A DNA stretch of 64,000 nt from positions 32,869 through 96,868 of the forward strand of contig PLOR01000057.1 of assembly GCA_003142185.1 (NCBI GenBank), read 5' to 3'. This document shows, in pieces, positions 32,218 through 41,212 of the stretch; within the stretch, counting starts at the first letter, position 1, and each line of letters opens with the position of its first letter. This DNA is from Bryobacterales bacterium (lineage in GTDB: Bacteria; Acidobacteriota; Terriglobia; Bryobacterales; Bryobacteraceae). Made by a program: the position numbers and the translations under genes. The notes under the pieces were generated by a model that made no database searches, was not told the DNA's origin, and was given only the letters and a program-made list of their open reading frames with translations.

Positions 32218-35045
32218 TGGAGCCTGAGAGAGCTGCATTCGACCTTGGCGCCGCAGATGCCGCGGGTCCGGGCCCCGGCCCGGGCAGTCCCCTTTTTGAC
32301 CGCGCTCCGGTTCCCATGTGGGTCTTCGACCGGGAAAGTCTTCGCTTTCTCGCGGTCAACGATGCCGCAGTGGCGAAGTATGGGTATTCGCGCGAAGAAT
32401 TTCTGGCGTTGACCCTTGCGGACATCCACGCCCCGGCAGATGTCCCGCGGCTCCGGCGGGAATCAACACCTGTCCATGACGCTTCGCCCGTAAAGGGTGG
32501 CGAGTGGAAGCACAGGTCCAAAGCCGGCGAGATCTTCGATGTCGAGACGGCCTCCACCGCCGTTCGGTTCCAAGGTCGCGATGCCCGGATGGCGTTGGCC
32601 TACGACGTGTCGAAGCGCGTGCGCGAACAGCACGACGTTTCGGTTCGCTATGCGGTGACGCGCCTGCTCGCGGAGAGTCCCGGCGACATCACCGACAAGG
32701 CCATGCGGGTCCTGTGCGAATCGTTTGACCTGGTCGAATTGTGGCAATCCTACGAAGCCGACAAAATACTCTTTCGCAAGACGTTCTGGCAGCGCCCGGA
32801 CGATCGAGCCATCAGTCCGGTCGCTGCGCCCATTCCGCTGGAACCCGGCGCAGGCACGCTGGCGCAGACCTGGATCAGCGGTCAGCCGGCCTGGATCGAG
32901 GACTTCGGCCGCGAGCCGGGCTATCGGGACAGAGTAGCGGACCTGCAGAGAGCGGGAATATCGGAGGGCATTGTATTTGCCCTGCGGACCCGCGAAGCTA
33001 CCGCCGGCGTTGTCGCTTTGCTGAGCCGCGGAGGAAGCCAAAGGGATGCCCAGACGATCGAGCTGATGAGGGATCTCGGCACTCAGATCGGGCAGCACGT
33101 GGAGCGCTGCCGGGCCGAAGAGGAACTGCGCAAATCGAGGGAGGATTTCCGCGCCGTCTTCGACGAGGCGCCGATGCCGTACCACGAGATCGACCGTAAT
33201 GGAGTGGTGGTCCGTGTCAACCGTGCCGAATGCGATCTGCTCGGCATGAGCCCCTCCGACATGATTGGGAAGCCCGTCTGGGATTTCGCCGTTCCCGAAG
33301 AGCGCGAGGATAGCCGCGCGTCGGTCGGACGGAAGTTCGCCGAGGGGCGCGTGCAGCCCCCCCACAACCGAAGATATATCGCTGCTAACGGGGAAGAGCG
33401 CATCTTCCAGATTCACGAGCGATTGATCATCCAGCCAGACGGCGAAGTGACGGGTATCCGCACCGCCATGTTGGACCTGACCGGGGCGCAGGAATCCGAG
33501 AGGAAGATCAAGTTTCAGGCCGGCCTGCTGGAACAGGTGGGCGATGCCATCATCACCCTGGATCGCGACTACAGAGTCACCTACTGCAATGAAGCCGCCG
33601 AGCGCCTGTTCGGCATGGCGGCCGGGGAAGCGCTTGGCACGGACTACCGGTCCCTGGTCAGCGTAGAACCGGCCGCCTCGGAGCGCCAGGCGGTCTTCGC
33701 ACCGGTCTCCGAGCGGAGATTCTGGAAAGGCGAAATCGCGGTCACCAATCGCAACGGCAAGCGGACGGTGTTGGACGTCTCCGATTCGGCCTTGCGCGAC
33801 CAGAACGGCGATCTGCAGGGGATTATCGCGATCCTGAGGGATGTCACTGAGCGCAAACTGGCGGAGGACAAGATCGTCTGGCTGGCTTCCTTTCCCGAGC
33901 AGAACCCCAATCCCGTTATGGAAATCGAAGTGCGAAGCGGGTTGGTCCGCTATGTCAATCCGGTAGCCCGAGACTTGTTCCCGGACCTGCAGCGGCAGGG
34001 ATGGACTCATCCTTGGCTGGCCGGTTTGGAGCAGTTGGCGGAAGGGTTGACCCGGGCGGACGAGCACGAAGCGCGTCGGGATGTAATCGTGGATGATCGC
34101 TATTGGGCTCGGACCATTCAGTACCTTCCGGAGGCGCGGCGGGTGCGAGTCTATGGCATCGACATCACGGAACGTAAACGGGCGGAGGAGGCCCTCCGCC
34201 AGAGTCAAAGCCAGCTCCTGATGGCGCAGAAGCTGGAGTCCATCGGACAGCTTGCGGCAGGGATCGCTCACGAAATCAATACCCCCATACAATACATTGG
34301 CGACAACGCCACGTTTCTGGCCGAAGCGTTCCGCGACCTGCTTCGCTTCGTCGAGCCGCATACTGAATTGGCCAGCGCCCTTCGCAACCCCGGCCGGACC
34401 GATTTCGTAACCGCTCTGGAACAGACCGTGCAAAACGTGGACGTGAACTACTTGCGCGACGAGATTCCCAAAGCCACCGAACAACTGCTCGAAGGCGTGG
34501 CCCACGTCGCGCGCATCGTTCGAGCGATGAAGGAATTCTCACATCCGGGTCCCGCGGTGAAGGCGCCGGTAGACATTAATCGCGCCATCGAAAGCACCGT
34601 CCTGATCTCCAGAAACGAATGGAAGTACGTCGCCGAGTTGACGACCGATTTGGATCCGGAACTGCCGCCGGTTCCCTGCGTGGCTGGTGAATTCAACCAG
34701 GTGATCCTCAACTTGATTGTGAACGCGGCCTATGCGATTGGCGACGTGGTGCGCGGCTCGGACCGGAAGGGCTCCATCCGCATCGGCACGCGCCGGGATG
34801 GCGAGTGGGTGGAAGTCAGGGTGAGCGACACCGGCGCCGGCATTCCCGAAGACATCCGGGCCAGAATTTTTACACCGTTTTTCACCACCAAGGAGGTGGG
34901 TAAAGGCACCGGGCAGGGCTTGGCGATGGCGCATGCGGTGATCGTTAAGAAGCATCAGGGTACTATTCGTTTTGAGTCCGAAATCGGCGTTGGTACTACC
35001 TTCGTGGTTCGACTTCCGCTACAATGCGTGGGGGAGAAACCGTGA
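32217..35045 (+). CDS. Multi-PAS/GAF sensor histidine kinase
   Basis: The 942-residue soluble kinase has PAS (about 25-135), GAF (about 140-300), three more PAS segments (about 305-420, 425-545, 550-645) and a kinase core with H685 in [23 protein letters not shown] and [12 protein letters not shown]. No receiver domain is attached. A GGAGG site precedes the ATG, which overlaps the upstream stop; the downstream regulator starts at a GTG overlapping its own stop. It probably phosphorylates that regulator or the receiver of the neighbouring kinase. Confidence 0.92.
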   Translation: MEPERAAFDLGAADAAGPGPGPGSPLFDRAPVPMWVFDRESLRFLAVNDAAVAKYGYSREEFLALTLADIHAPADVPRLRRESTPVHDASPVKGGEWKHRSKAGEIFDVETASTAVRFQGRDARMALAYDVSKRVREQHDVSVRYAVTRLLAESPGDITDKAMRVLCESFDLVELWQSYEADKILFRKTFWQRPDDRAISPVAAPIPLEPGAGTLAQTWISGQPAWIEDFGREPGYRDRVADLQRAGISEGIVFALRTREATAGVVALLSRGGSQRDAQTIELMRDLGTQIGQHVERCRAEEELRKSREDFRAVFDEAPMPYHEIDRNGVVVRVNRAECDLLGMSPSDMIGKPVWDFAVPEEREDSRASVGRKFAEGRVQPPHNRRYIAANGEERIFQIHERLIIQPDGEVTGIRTAMLDLTGAQESERKIKFQAGLLEQVGDAIITLDRDYRVTYCNEAAERLFGMAAGEALGTDYRSLVSVEPAASERQAVFAPVSERRFWKGEIAVTNRNGKRTVLDVSDSALRDQNGDLQGIIAILRDVTERKLAEDKIVWLASFPEQNPNPVMEIEVRSGLVRYVNPVARDLFPDLQRQGWTHPWLAGLEQLAEGLTRADEHEARRDVIVDDRYWARTIQYLPEARRVRVYGIDITERKRAEEALRQSQSQLLMAQKLESIGQLAAGIAHEINTPIQYIGDNATFLAEAFRDLLRFVEPHTELASALRNPGRTDFVTALEQTVQNVDVNYLRDEIPKATEQLLEGVAHVARIVRAMKEFSHPGPAVKAPVDINRAIESTVLISRNEWKYVAELTTDLDPELPPVPCVAGEFNQVILNLIVNAAYAIGDVVRGSDRKGSIRIGTRRDGEWVEVRVSDTGAGIPEDIRARIFTPFFTTKEVGKGTGQGLAMAHAVIVKKHQGTIRFESEIGVGTTFVVRLPLQCVGEKP
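33840..35021 (+). repeat. 1.18 kb kinase-core duplication, copy 2
   Basis: This is the second copy of 31006-32187. Similarity is highest across the histidine box and ATPase domain and ends 22 bp before the start of the next gene. Confidence 0.85.
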
Positions 35046-35419
35046 AGCGTATTCTGTTCGTCGATGACGAGCCGAAAGTCCTCGATGGCCTCAGGCGGAT
35101 GCTCTACCCGCTGCGCGACGAGTGGCAAATCGTATTCGCTTCCAATGGCCACCAGGCCTTGCAATTACTCTCCGAATCGGATTACGACGTGCTTGTGACC
35201 GATGTTCGTATGCCGGACATGAGCGGAATTGAACTGCTCCAGGAGGTAGCTAACCAGTTTCCGCGGGTAGTGAGGCTGGTCTTGTCGGGTACCATGGATC
35301 CGGCCGCCCTGGTGCATTCCGCCTCGCTGGCCCACCGGTACCTGGTCAAGCCATGCGATCCCGCCACGCTTCGCGCCACCGTACAAGAGGCCATTCGCCT
35401 GCGTGAAACAGCTTCCTGA
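35042..35419 (+). CDS. Single-domain response regulator
   Basis: The 125-residue protein is only a receiver domain: D8/D9, D54 in VLVTDVRMPDMSG, a serine switch in LVLSG and lysine in LVKPC. It resembles the receiver of the regulator at 28840. The GTG at 35042 has a GGGGGAG site and overlaps the kinase stop (GTGA), so it is coupled to the kinase. Without an output domain it likely signals by binding a partner. Confidence 0.9.
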   Translation: MKRILFVDDEPKVLDGLRRMLYPLRDEWQIVFASNGHQALQLLSESDYDVLVTDVRMPDMSGIELLQEVANQFPRVVRLVLSGTMDPAALVHSASLAHRYLVKPCDPATLRATVQEAIRLRETAS

Positions 35420-35498
35420 GAAGCTGTGAAAAGCTCACTCAGATCGCCGGATTGACCGCCCCACGCCTGAAGTTTTCCACACTTTCGTGACAGATGCA

Positions 35499-35523
35499 GT
35501 AGCGCCGGCGGTCTTGCCGCCGG
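35499..35523 (+). repeat. Repeat family E hairpin
   Basis: GTAGCGCCGGCGGTCTTGCC then GCCGG holds the stem CCGGCGG/CCGCCGG. A reverse copy is at 37769-37793, and one with a compensated end pair (CCGGCGA/TCGCCGG) is at 61799-61828. Here it is followed by TTGTTTGCGAACAAACAA, another small palindrome, and may terminate the sensory operon. Confidence 0.7.
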
Positions 35524-35576
35524 TTGTTTGCGAACAAACAATCGTGCGCTAAGACCCGGAACCTTCTCAACGCCGT

Positions 35577-35687
35577 GTGGCGAATCGCCTCACGCTAGAA
35601 TCAGGTATCGGAATCACGGCCATAGTCTCGGTGCTGGCGGTGGTCGCTTTGCTGCTGCTCTGGGCGGCGGTGGCGCGCCGCAGGTGA
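35577..35687 (+). CDS. Small single-helix membrane protein (candidate)
   Basis: A GTG-started frame of 36 codons encodes a polar start (MANRLTLESG), one hydrophobic helix (ITAIVSVLAVVALLLLWAAV) and an ARRR end, the layout of small inner-membrane proteins with positive-inside topology. It ends 22 bp before the site-2 protease gene. No ribosome site is evident, so it may be non-coding. Confidence 0.35.
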   Translation: MANRLTLESGIGITAIVSVLAVVALLLLWAAVARRR

Positions 35688-35709
35688 ACCGGCAAGAAAA
35701 GGAGACGGA

Positions 35710-36339
35710 CTGCATCTCGCACAAATTCAGTACGCGTTGGTCAACGTCCTGCTGCTGTGGATGCTCACCGCGCCGCACGAGTTTGCGCACGCCTGGGTAG
35801 CCACCCGGTTGGGCGACGATACGCCGCGCAATGAAGGGCGCGTCACACTCAATCCGCTGGCCCACGTGGATTGGATTGGCACCGCCCTGTTGCCGTTTGT
35901 GACTTCGCTGATGGGCGGCGGCTTCCTGGGCTGGGGCAAGCCGGTTTCCACCAATCCGGCCAAGTTGCGCGGCGGTCTGAACGGCCTGGCATTGGTGGCG
36001 CTCGCGGGGCCAGCTAGCAATATCGTGATGGCGGTCTTGCTAGCCGCGGTCGCCATCGCCACCGTCCGCACCGCGCCCGGCCTCTCCGGGTTTGCGCAAC
36101 GCGGAGTGCTCTTGAGCCTCTACCTGGCGTTGTTCAATCTGCTGCCGGTGCCGCCGCTCGATGGCTCCAAGCTGCTGCTGGCTGCGCGCATCCCGATCGC
36201 GTTTTACCGGGAACTGGCGCGCGCCGGCTTTCTGGTGCTGGTGGTGCTGATGGTGGCCACGTCCCTGGGAAGCTATTTGGTTCTGTGGTCGGACCTGGCT
36301 GCGGAGGCGATTTTCCGCGCGCTGACCGCCGTCATCTGA
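35710..36339 (+). CDS. Site-2 protease family membrane metalloprotease (M50)
   Basis: An intramembrane zinc protease with the HExxH motif as PHEFAHAW and the third ligand region NLLPVPPLDGSKLL. Five or six hydrophobic segments are visible, and there is no PDZ domain, so it belongs to the small stand-alone class. No ATG lies before the first helix. A CTG at 35710 has an AAAAGGAG site and yields a complete first helix; a TTG at 35737 is the alternative. The substrate is unknown. Confidence 0.85.
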   Translation: MHLAQIQYALVNVLLLWMLTAPHEFAHAWVATRLGDDTPRNEGRVTLNPLAHVDWIGTALLPFVTSLMGGGFLGWGKPVSTNPAKLRGGLNGLALVALAGPASNIVMAVLLAAVAIATVRTAPGLSGFAQRGVLLSLYLALFNLLPVPPLDGSKLLLAARIPIAFYRELARAGFLVLVVLMVATSLGSYLVLWSDLAAEAIFRALTAVI

Positions 36340-36345
36340 CAAACA

Positions 36346-36369
36346 GAGCCGCGACCAAAGGGAGCGGTC
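36346..36369 (+). repeat. Repeat family B
   Basis: GAGCCGCGACCAAAGGGAGC followed by GGTC lies between the converging site-2 protease and maf genes. Confidence 0.8.
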
Positions 36370-36405
36370 AGTGCAGCATCGCGGAACGCCTCCTGATCCG
36401 CGCCT

Positions 36406-36954
36406 TCAGCCCAATCGCGCAAGATGGCGATACACCAGGGCCACCGGCAGCCCCATTACATTGAAATAGCAGCCTTCGATTCTCTCGACGAATTTCGACG
36501 CCAGCCCCTGGATCGCATACGCTCCGGCTTTGCCATCGGGTTCGCCGCTGACCACGTACTCATCGATTTCTTCAGAGCTGAGCACCTGAAACCACACCGC
36601 GGTGGTCGCGCAATCCGAAATCACCGAATCGCCTTTACGCAGACAAATGCCGGTGAGCACATCATGCCGCCTGCCGGAAAGAAGCGCCAGCATGCGGCGG
36701 GCGTCGGCCGCGTCGGCGGGTTTGCCGAGCAGTGCGCCGTCGATGGTCACGGTGGTGTCGGCGGCTAATACCGTTTCCTGCGGCCCGGCCGGCGCAGCCA
36801 GCGCCTTGGCCAGCGCCAGCCGCTCGACATAAGCGCGCGGGCTCTCGCCGGCGAGCGGCGTCTCATCCACCTCCACCGGACGAACAGTGAATGGAATACC
36901 GGCCTGGCGCAGAATTTCACTGCGGCGCGGCGATTGCGAGGCGAGGACGAGCAT
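36406..36954 (-). CDS. maf: Maf-type nucleoside triphosphate pyrophosphatase
   Basis: It hydrolyses non-canonical or dTTP/UTP-class nucleotides to the monophosphate. Family motifs are LVLASQSPRRSEILRQAG at the start, the ExxETP-like VEVDETPLAGE, LAADTTVTIDG, LGKPADAADARRML, SGRRHDVLTG and GKAGAYAIQG. The length of 182 residues is normal. The gene is monocistronic between a family B repeat and the divergent PaiB-like gene. Confidence 0.93.
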   Translation of the reverse strand: MLVLASQSPRRSEILRQAGIPFTVRPVEVDETPLAGESPRAYVERLALAKALAAPAGPQETVLAADTTVTIDGALLGKPADAADARRMLALLSGRRHDVLTGICLRKGDSVISDCATTAVWFQVLSSEEIDEYVVSGEPDGKAGAYAIQGLASKFVERIEGCYFNVMGLPVALVYRHLARLG

Positions 36955-36977
36955 AGGTTAATTATGGCGCGGCATCG

Positions 36978-37009
36978 GTGACATAGGGCGCAAGGACCTT
37001 TACTATAAC
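36978..37009 (+). promoter_or_regulatory. Putative promoter of the PaiB-like gene
   Basis: GTGACA (36978-36983) and TACTAT (37001-37006) are 17 bp apart; an overlapping TATAAC ends at 37009. A GGGGGAG ribosome site lies seven bases before the ATG at 37030. Confidence 0.45.
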
Positions 37010-37029
37010 GTGAGAGGGGGAGCGCGCGA

Positions 37030-37740
37030 ATGAACAGACGCAGTATGCTAGCAGGGATGGTCGCCGCTGGTTTCGACCTGGAGGCGCAGACGACTTCTTC
37101 AACCGCAGAATCGGTTTACATTCCCAAGGTCCAGCTTGTGGAGGATCGCAAGCTGCTGCACGACTTCATGGACGAGTTCTCCTTCGTCGATCTCGTCACA
37201 TCGGAGCCTTCTATTCGCATCACTCACATCCCGGTTGTGCTCGACCGCAACGCCGGCAAGAACGGCACAGTCATCGGTCACATCTCGCGCCAAAACCCGC
37301 AGACCGCGGCCATTCTGGCAGCCGCAAGAGCGGTGATCGTTTTTCACGGGCCTCACTCCTACATCTCGCCGACCTGGTATTCGAAACCGGAAGTTGTGCC
37401 GACGTGGAATTTTGCTGTCGTCCATGCATCGGGAAAACTGAAGGCCGTGACCGGCGAGGACGCCATGCGCGATTTGCTCGCCAAGCTCATCCGCAAGTTC
37501 GAGGAGCCGAACTCGCCGTATGATCTCGCCAAACTGCCTCAAAGCTACACATCCGGCCTGATCGGGGGCATCCTCGGCTTTGAAATGGAAATCGAGTTAC
37601 TGGAAGGCAAGTTCAAACTTGGGCAGGAGCGCAGCGAAGCCGATAAAGAGGGCATCCTGAAACATCTGCAGACCGAAAAGCCGGAGCGTTCCATTTACGA
37701 TCTGACGGCCAGCTTCTACGCGCGGCCCAAGAGCCAGTAG
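37030..37740 (+). CDS. PaiB-like FMN-binding protein with a Tat-type leader
   Basis: The split-barrel flavin fold of the PaiB family is clear from IVFHGPHSYISPTWY, VPTWNFAVVHASG and IGGILGFEMEIELLEGKFKL. PaiB proteins normally start directly with the fold (near VYIPKVQ) and were named as negative transcriptional regulators. Here about 30 residues precede it, beginning MNRRSMLAGMVAAG and ending in a plausible AQ cleavage site. That resembles a Tat leader and suggests an exported flavoprotein. Confidence 0.82.
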   Translation: MNRRSMLAGMVAAGFDLEAQTTSSTAESVYIPKVQLVEDRKLLHDFMDEFSFVDLVTSEPSIRITHIPVVLDRNAGKNGTVIGHISRQNPQTAAILAAARAVIVFHGPHSYISPTWYSKPEVVPTWNFAVVHASGKLKAVTGEDAMRDLLAKLIRKFEEPNSPYDLAKLPQSYTSGLIGGILGFEMEIELLEGKFKLGQERSEADKEGILKHLQTEKPERSIYDLTASFYARPKSQ

Positions 37741-37768
37741 GCGGCGAGCGCGACAACCTTAGAAGACA

Positions 37769-37793
37769 CCGGCGGCAAGACCGCCGGCGCTAC
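37769..37793 (-). repeat. Repeat family E hairpin (reverse)
   Basis: CCGGCGGCAAGACCGCCGG followed by CGCTAC is the reverse complement of the copy at 35499-35523. It sits between the PaiB-like gene and the permease gene. Confidence 0.7.
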
Positions 37794-37839
37794 CGGGTAG
37801 ACCGCGGCGTCACTCATCTACAATAACCTTAGGCCGCGA

Positions 37840-39234
37840 ATGCCCCTGACACAACCGCAAATTTCCCGCCCGGGGTTGCTTCGTCAACTCGGCTTCTTCA
37901 GCGCCACCGCGCTGGTGATCTCCAACATGGTGGGCACCGGCATCTTCGCCACCACCGGTTTCATGGCGGGCGACCTGGGCAGCGCGGCGCTGATCATCGC
38001 CTGCTGGACGGCTGGAGCGCTGTTCGCCTTCGCCGGCGCGCTCAGCTATTCGGAGTTGGGCGTCAACTTCCCCAGCTCCGGCGGCGAGTACGTTTACCTG
38101 ACACACGCCTTCGGCCCGGAGTGGGGATTCATGACCGGCTGGGTTTCCTTCTTCGCCGGTTTTTCGGCGCCGATTGCGGTCACGGCGCTGGCATTCACCG
38201 AATACCTCAGCCACTTTTTTCCGGTCCTGTCGCAGGCCAACACACCGATCGTGCTCGGCTCGGGAATTCTCTCGCTGCACCTGGGACCGGCCCAGGCGGT
38301 GGCGTGCGGCCTGATTGCCGTTCTCACGATTCTCAACTGCCTGGGCGTGGGGCTCACCGCCAAGGTGCAGAATTCGCTCACCCTCACCAAGATCTGCGTG
38401 ATTGTCGGTTTCGTGGTGCTGGGCCTGGCGTTCGGAACGGGAAGCTGGAGCCACTTTTCTCAGCACATCGCGCGCACGTCCACCGCCTCGCTGCCCGCGC
38501 AGTTCGCCATCAGCCTGCTGTGGGTGATGTTCGGATACAGTGGCTGGAACGCGGCAACGTATGTGGCTGAGGAAGTGCGCCGTCCGGAGCGCACGCTGCC
38601 GGCGGCGCTGGCGGCGGGCAGCGCGCTGGTGGCTGTGCTCTACCTCGGGCTGAACGTGGTCTACATTTATTCGACGCCGCTTGAGCAGATGAAAGGCGTC
38701 ATCAAAGTCGGCGCGCTTTCGGCGTCGAATCTGTTCGGGCCGGGCATCGGGGGCGTGTTTTCCGCGCTGATGGCGCTCTCCATCGTCGCTACGGTAAACG
38801 CCGAGTTGACCATCGGGCCGCGCGTTTATTACGCCATGGCCAAGAACCGCGCGTTCTTTCCAGCGGCCGCCAAAGTGAACCCGCGGTATCACACGCCGGT
38901 GTTCGCCATTCTCAGCCAGGGCCTGTGCGCCATGGCTATGACACTGACTTCGTTTCGCGATCTGCTCACCTACATCGGCATGAGTCTCACCATCTTCACC
39001 GTGCTTTCGGTCGCGGCGCTGATGGTGTTCCGGCGGCGGCGTCCGGGCTGGCAGCGGCTGCGGGCCATCGACTTCGCTTACCCGCTGCTGCCGGTTTCGT
39101 ATATTCTGGTAGGCGCCGCCATGGTGATCTTCGGAATCAAGGAAGCGACCGTCTCGTCGCTCACCGCGTTCGCCACCGTGGGCGTGGGTGCGCTGGTGTA
39201 CCGCTTCGTGCTCCGGCCGCGGCCGCAAGAATGA
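37840..39234 (+). CDS. APC-superfamily amino acid permease
   Basis: A 12-helix inner-membrane transporter of the amino acid-polyamine-organocation type. The first helix holds the substrate-backbone motif ISNMVGTGIFATTGF; later blocks are LWVMFGYSGWNAATYVAEEV and the family loop GPRVYYAMAKNRAFFPAAAK. A TACAAT box at 37817-37822 is a possible -10 element. It overlaps the next transporter gene by 4 bp (ATGA), so the pair is coexpressed. Confidence 0.9.
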   Translation: MPLTQPQISRPGLLRQLGFFSATALVISNMVGTGIFATTGFMAGDLGSAALIIACWTAGALFAFAGALSYSELGVNFPSSGGEYVYLTHAFGPEWGFMTGWVSFFAGFSAPIAVTALAFTEYLSHFFPVLSQANTPIVLGSGILSLHLGPAQAVACGLIAVLTILNCLGVGLTAKVQNSLTLTKICVIVGFVVLGLAFGTGSWSHFSQHIARTSTASLPAQFAISLLWVMFGYSGWNAATYVAEEVRRPERTLPAALAAGSALVAVLYLGLNVVYIYSTPLEQMKGVIKVGALSASNLFGPGIGGVFSALMALSIVATVNAELTIGPRVYYAMAKNRAFFPAAAKVNPRYHTPVFAILSQGLCAMAMTLTSFRDLLTYIGMSLTIFTVLSVAALMVFRRRRPGWQRLRAIDFAYPLLPVSYILVGAAMVIFGIKEATVSSLTAFATVGVGALVYRFVLRPRPQE

Positions 39235-40511
39235 GCCCCGCCGGAGTCGCCACCACCGAGCGGCCCACGCGGGTTCGCTATTGGGTGATCGTTTTCGCCG
39301 TCACGCTGGCGATCATCACTTATATCGATCGCGTCTCCATCTCCTACGCGGCGCTGTTCATCCGCCACGATCTGGGTCTTTCCCAATCCCAGATGGGCTG
39401 GGCCTTCGGCGCTTTCGGGCTGGCGTACGCTCTGTTCGAAATGCCGGGCGGGTATCTGGGCGACCGGATCGGCCCGCGCAAAGTGTTGCTGCGCATCGTG
39501 CTGTGGTGGTCGTTTTTCACGGCAGCCACCGGACGGGCGTGGAACCTGGCCTCCATCACCACCACGCAGTTCCTCTTCGGCGCCGGCGAGGCGGGCTGCT
39601 TTCCCAATCTGACGAAAGCCTTCACCATCTGGCTGCCCGCCCGCGAGAAAGTGCGCGCGCAAGGGATTATGTGGCTGAGCGCGCGCTGGGGTGGCGCCTT
39701 CACGCCGCCGCTGGTGGCGCTGGTGATGGGGTTCGTGGGATGGCGCAACGCCTTTGCGCTATTCGGTCTCATAGGCGTGGTCTGGGCGGTGCTGTTCTAT
39801 CGCTGGTATCGCAACGATCCGCGGGACAATGCGCGGTTGAACGATGCCGAGCGGCGCCTGCTGAGCCAAAGCGCGACGCTGGCCACCGGCCACGGCGACG
39901 TTCCCTGGCGCAAGCTGGTCGGTTCGCGCCAGGTGTGGATGCTCTGCTGGCAATATTTTTCGCTCTGCTACGGATGGTATTTCTACATCACCTGGCTGCC
40001 CACCTATCTGCGCGAAGCGCGCCATGTGCAGATGGGCGCTACCGCATGGCTCGGCATCCTGCCGCTGTTCTTCGGCGGACTGGGCAATCCCGCGTGTGTG
40101 GCGGCGCTGGGCTGGCTGCGGCGGCGCAATGTCAGCGTGACGCACGCCCGCCGCATCATGACCACCCTCGGTTTCGCCGGCGCGGCCTCGTTCCTGGTGT
40201 TCTCGACCACACGGACGGCCGCGCTGCCGGCCATGCTGGCCATCGCGATGGCGAGTTTCTGCAACGATCTGGTGATGCCCTGCGCCTGGGGCGCGGCGAT
40301 GGATGTCGGCGGCAAGTTCGCCGGCACGCTTTCCGGCGCGATGAACATGTGGGGCAACTTCGCCGGCTTCGTAGCGCCCGTCGTGATTGGCCACTTACTG
40401 GAGTGGACGCACAGCAACTGGAACCTGACGTTTTATGTTTCAGCCGGTGTGTATCTGACCGGCATCATCTTCTGGATGCTACTCGATCCGGTGACGCCGA
40501 TCGAGCGGTAG
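39231..40511 (+). CDS. MFS transporter, anion:cation symporter (ACS/hexuronate-like) family
   Basis: The 426-residue protein has the MFS 12-helix pattern. ACS-type blocks are TYIDRVSISYAALFIRHDLG, GYLGDRIGPRKVLLR and FLFGAGEAGCFPNLTKAF. It should import an organic anion such as a hexuronate with protons. The ATG is coupled to the preceding permease stop; the much longer open frame upstream runs over the permease gene and is not used. Confidence 0.88.
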   Translation: MSPAGVATTERPTRVRYWVIVFAVTLAIITYIDRVSISYAALFIRHDLGLSQSQMGWAFGAFGLAYALFEMPGGYLGDRIGPRKVLLRIVLWWSFFTAATGRAWNLASITTTQFLFGAGEAGCFPNLTKAFTIWLPAREKVRAQGIMWLSARWGGAFTPPLVALVMGFVGWRNAFALFGLIGVVWAVLFYRWYRNDPRDNARLNDAERRLLSQSATLATGHGDVPWRKLVGSRQVWMLCWQYFSLCYGWYFYITWLPTYLREARHVQMGATAWLGILPLFFGGLGNPACVAALGWLRRRNVSVTHARRIMTTLGFAGAASFLVFSTTRTAALPAMLAIAMASFCNDLVMPCAWGAAMDVGGKFAGTLSGAMNMWGNFAGFVAPVVIGHLLEWTHSNWNLTFYVSAGVYLTGIIFWMLLDPVTPIER

Positions 40512-40618
40512 CGGGCGCAACGCCACCTCGCGGCGAACCCGGCTGACGCTGGCTTGCCGGTATCATTCCTTGCGTCGCGGGGCTTCGTCCAGAGCGTTCG
40601 CCTCCGCTGGCACGTCGC

Positions 40619-41188
40619 TTATTGGTAAGCACAGGACATGTAATCCTGGGTGTACGTGGTCACGCCGGGCTGTCCTATCGGAATTGAAAGCTGAATTTTC
40701 ACACCATAGGCTTGGTAGCTGATTTGAAAAAGGCTGCTTACAACATAGTTTTGATAATAAGGCTGCGCCCAGGTAGTTTGACTGGCGCCGTTTATGCCGG
40801 TTTGATACGAGAAAGTTGGGGGCCCTGTGTTTGGCCAGCCCGCAGCCGCGACAACTGCTGCATAGCTGATAAACGCTCCGATGCTGCCAAGGTTCAAAAG
40901 GGCTGCCACGGCTCCAGGGGGCACGTAGTTGCATACCCCGGTCGCAGTCTCCGACCGTGTCGCCGGTGAGGCACCCCAGGTGCTACCTGGACATGCCGCC
41001 GAAGAGCACGTTGCCGAGTACGCGCCGGTAAAGTTAATAGACGATCCCAGCGCGCTGTTCGCGGAGCAAAACTGGGATTGCGACACGTTCACGGTGACCG
41101 ACGGCATCGTCTGCGAGAGGGCCCTCGGCACGATCAGGGTCAAAGCGCCCGATGCGAGTAGAGCCAATGTATTCTTTCGAAACGGCAT
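40619..41188 (-). CDS. Secreted protein of unknown function, 189 residues
   Basis: I do not recognise the family. A signal peptide (MPFRKNTLALLASGALTLIV then PRALSQ) precedes a small Ser/Ala/Tyr-rich domain with five cysteines, aromatic repeats (TWAQPYYQNYVVSSLFQISY) and IQLSIPIGQPGVTTYTQDY at the end. It lies 24 bp after another secreted protein gene on the same strand and appears to be the third gene of a small operon. Confidence 0.7.
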   Translation of the reverse strand: MPFRKNTLALLASGALTLIVPRALSQTMPSVTVNVSQSQFCSANSALGSSINFTGAYSATCSSAACPGSTWGASPATRSETATGVCNYVPPGAVAALLNLGSIGAFISYAAVVAAAGWPNTGPPTFSYQTGINGASQTTWAQPYYQNYVVSSLFQISYQAYGVKIQLSIPIGQPGVTTYTQDYMSCAYQ

Positions 41189-41212
41189 CGTTTTATACCT
41201 CCTACCTGGGAC

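Noticed and set aside
38925-39230. N-terminal extension of the ACS-type MFS transporter
   Set aside because: It overlaps the permease gene in another frame; the coupled ATG at 39231 begins the transporter fold.
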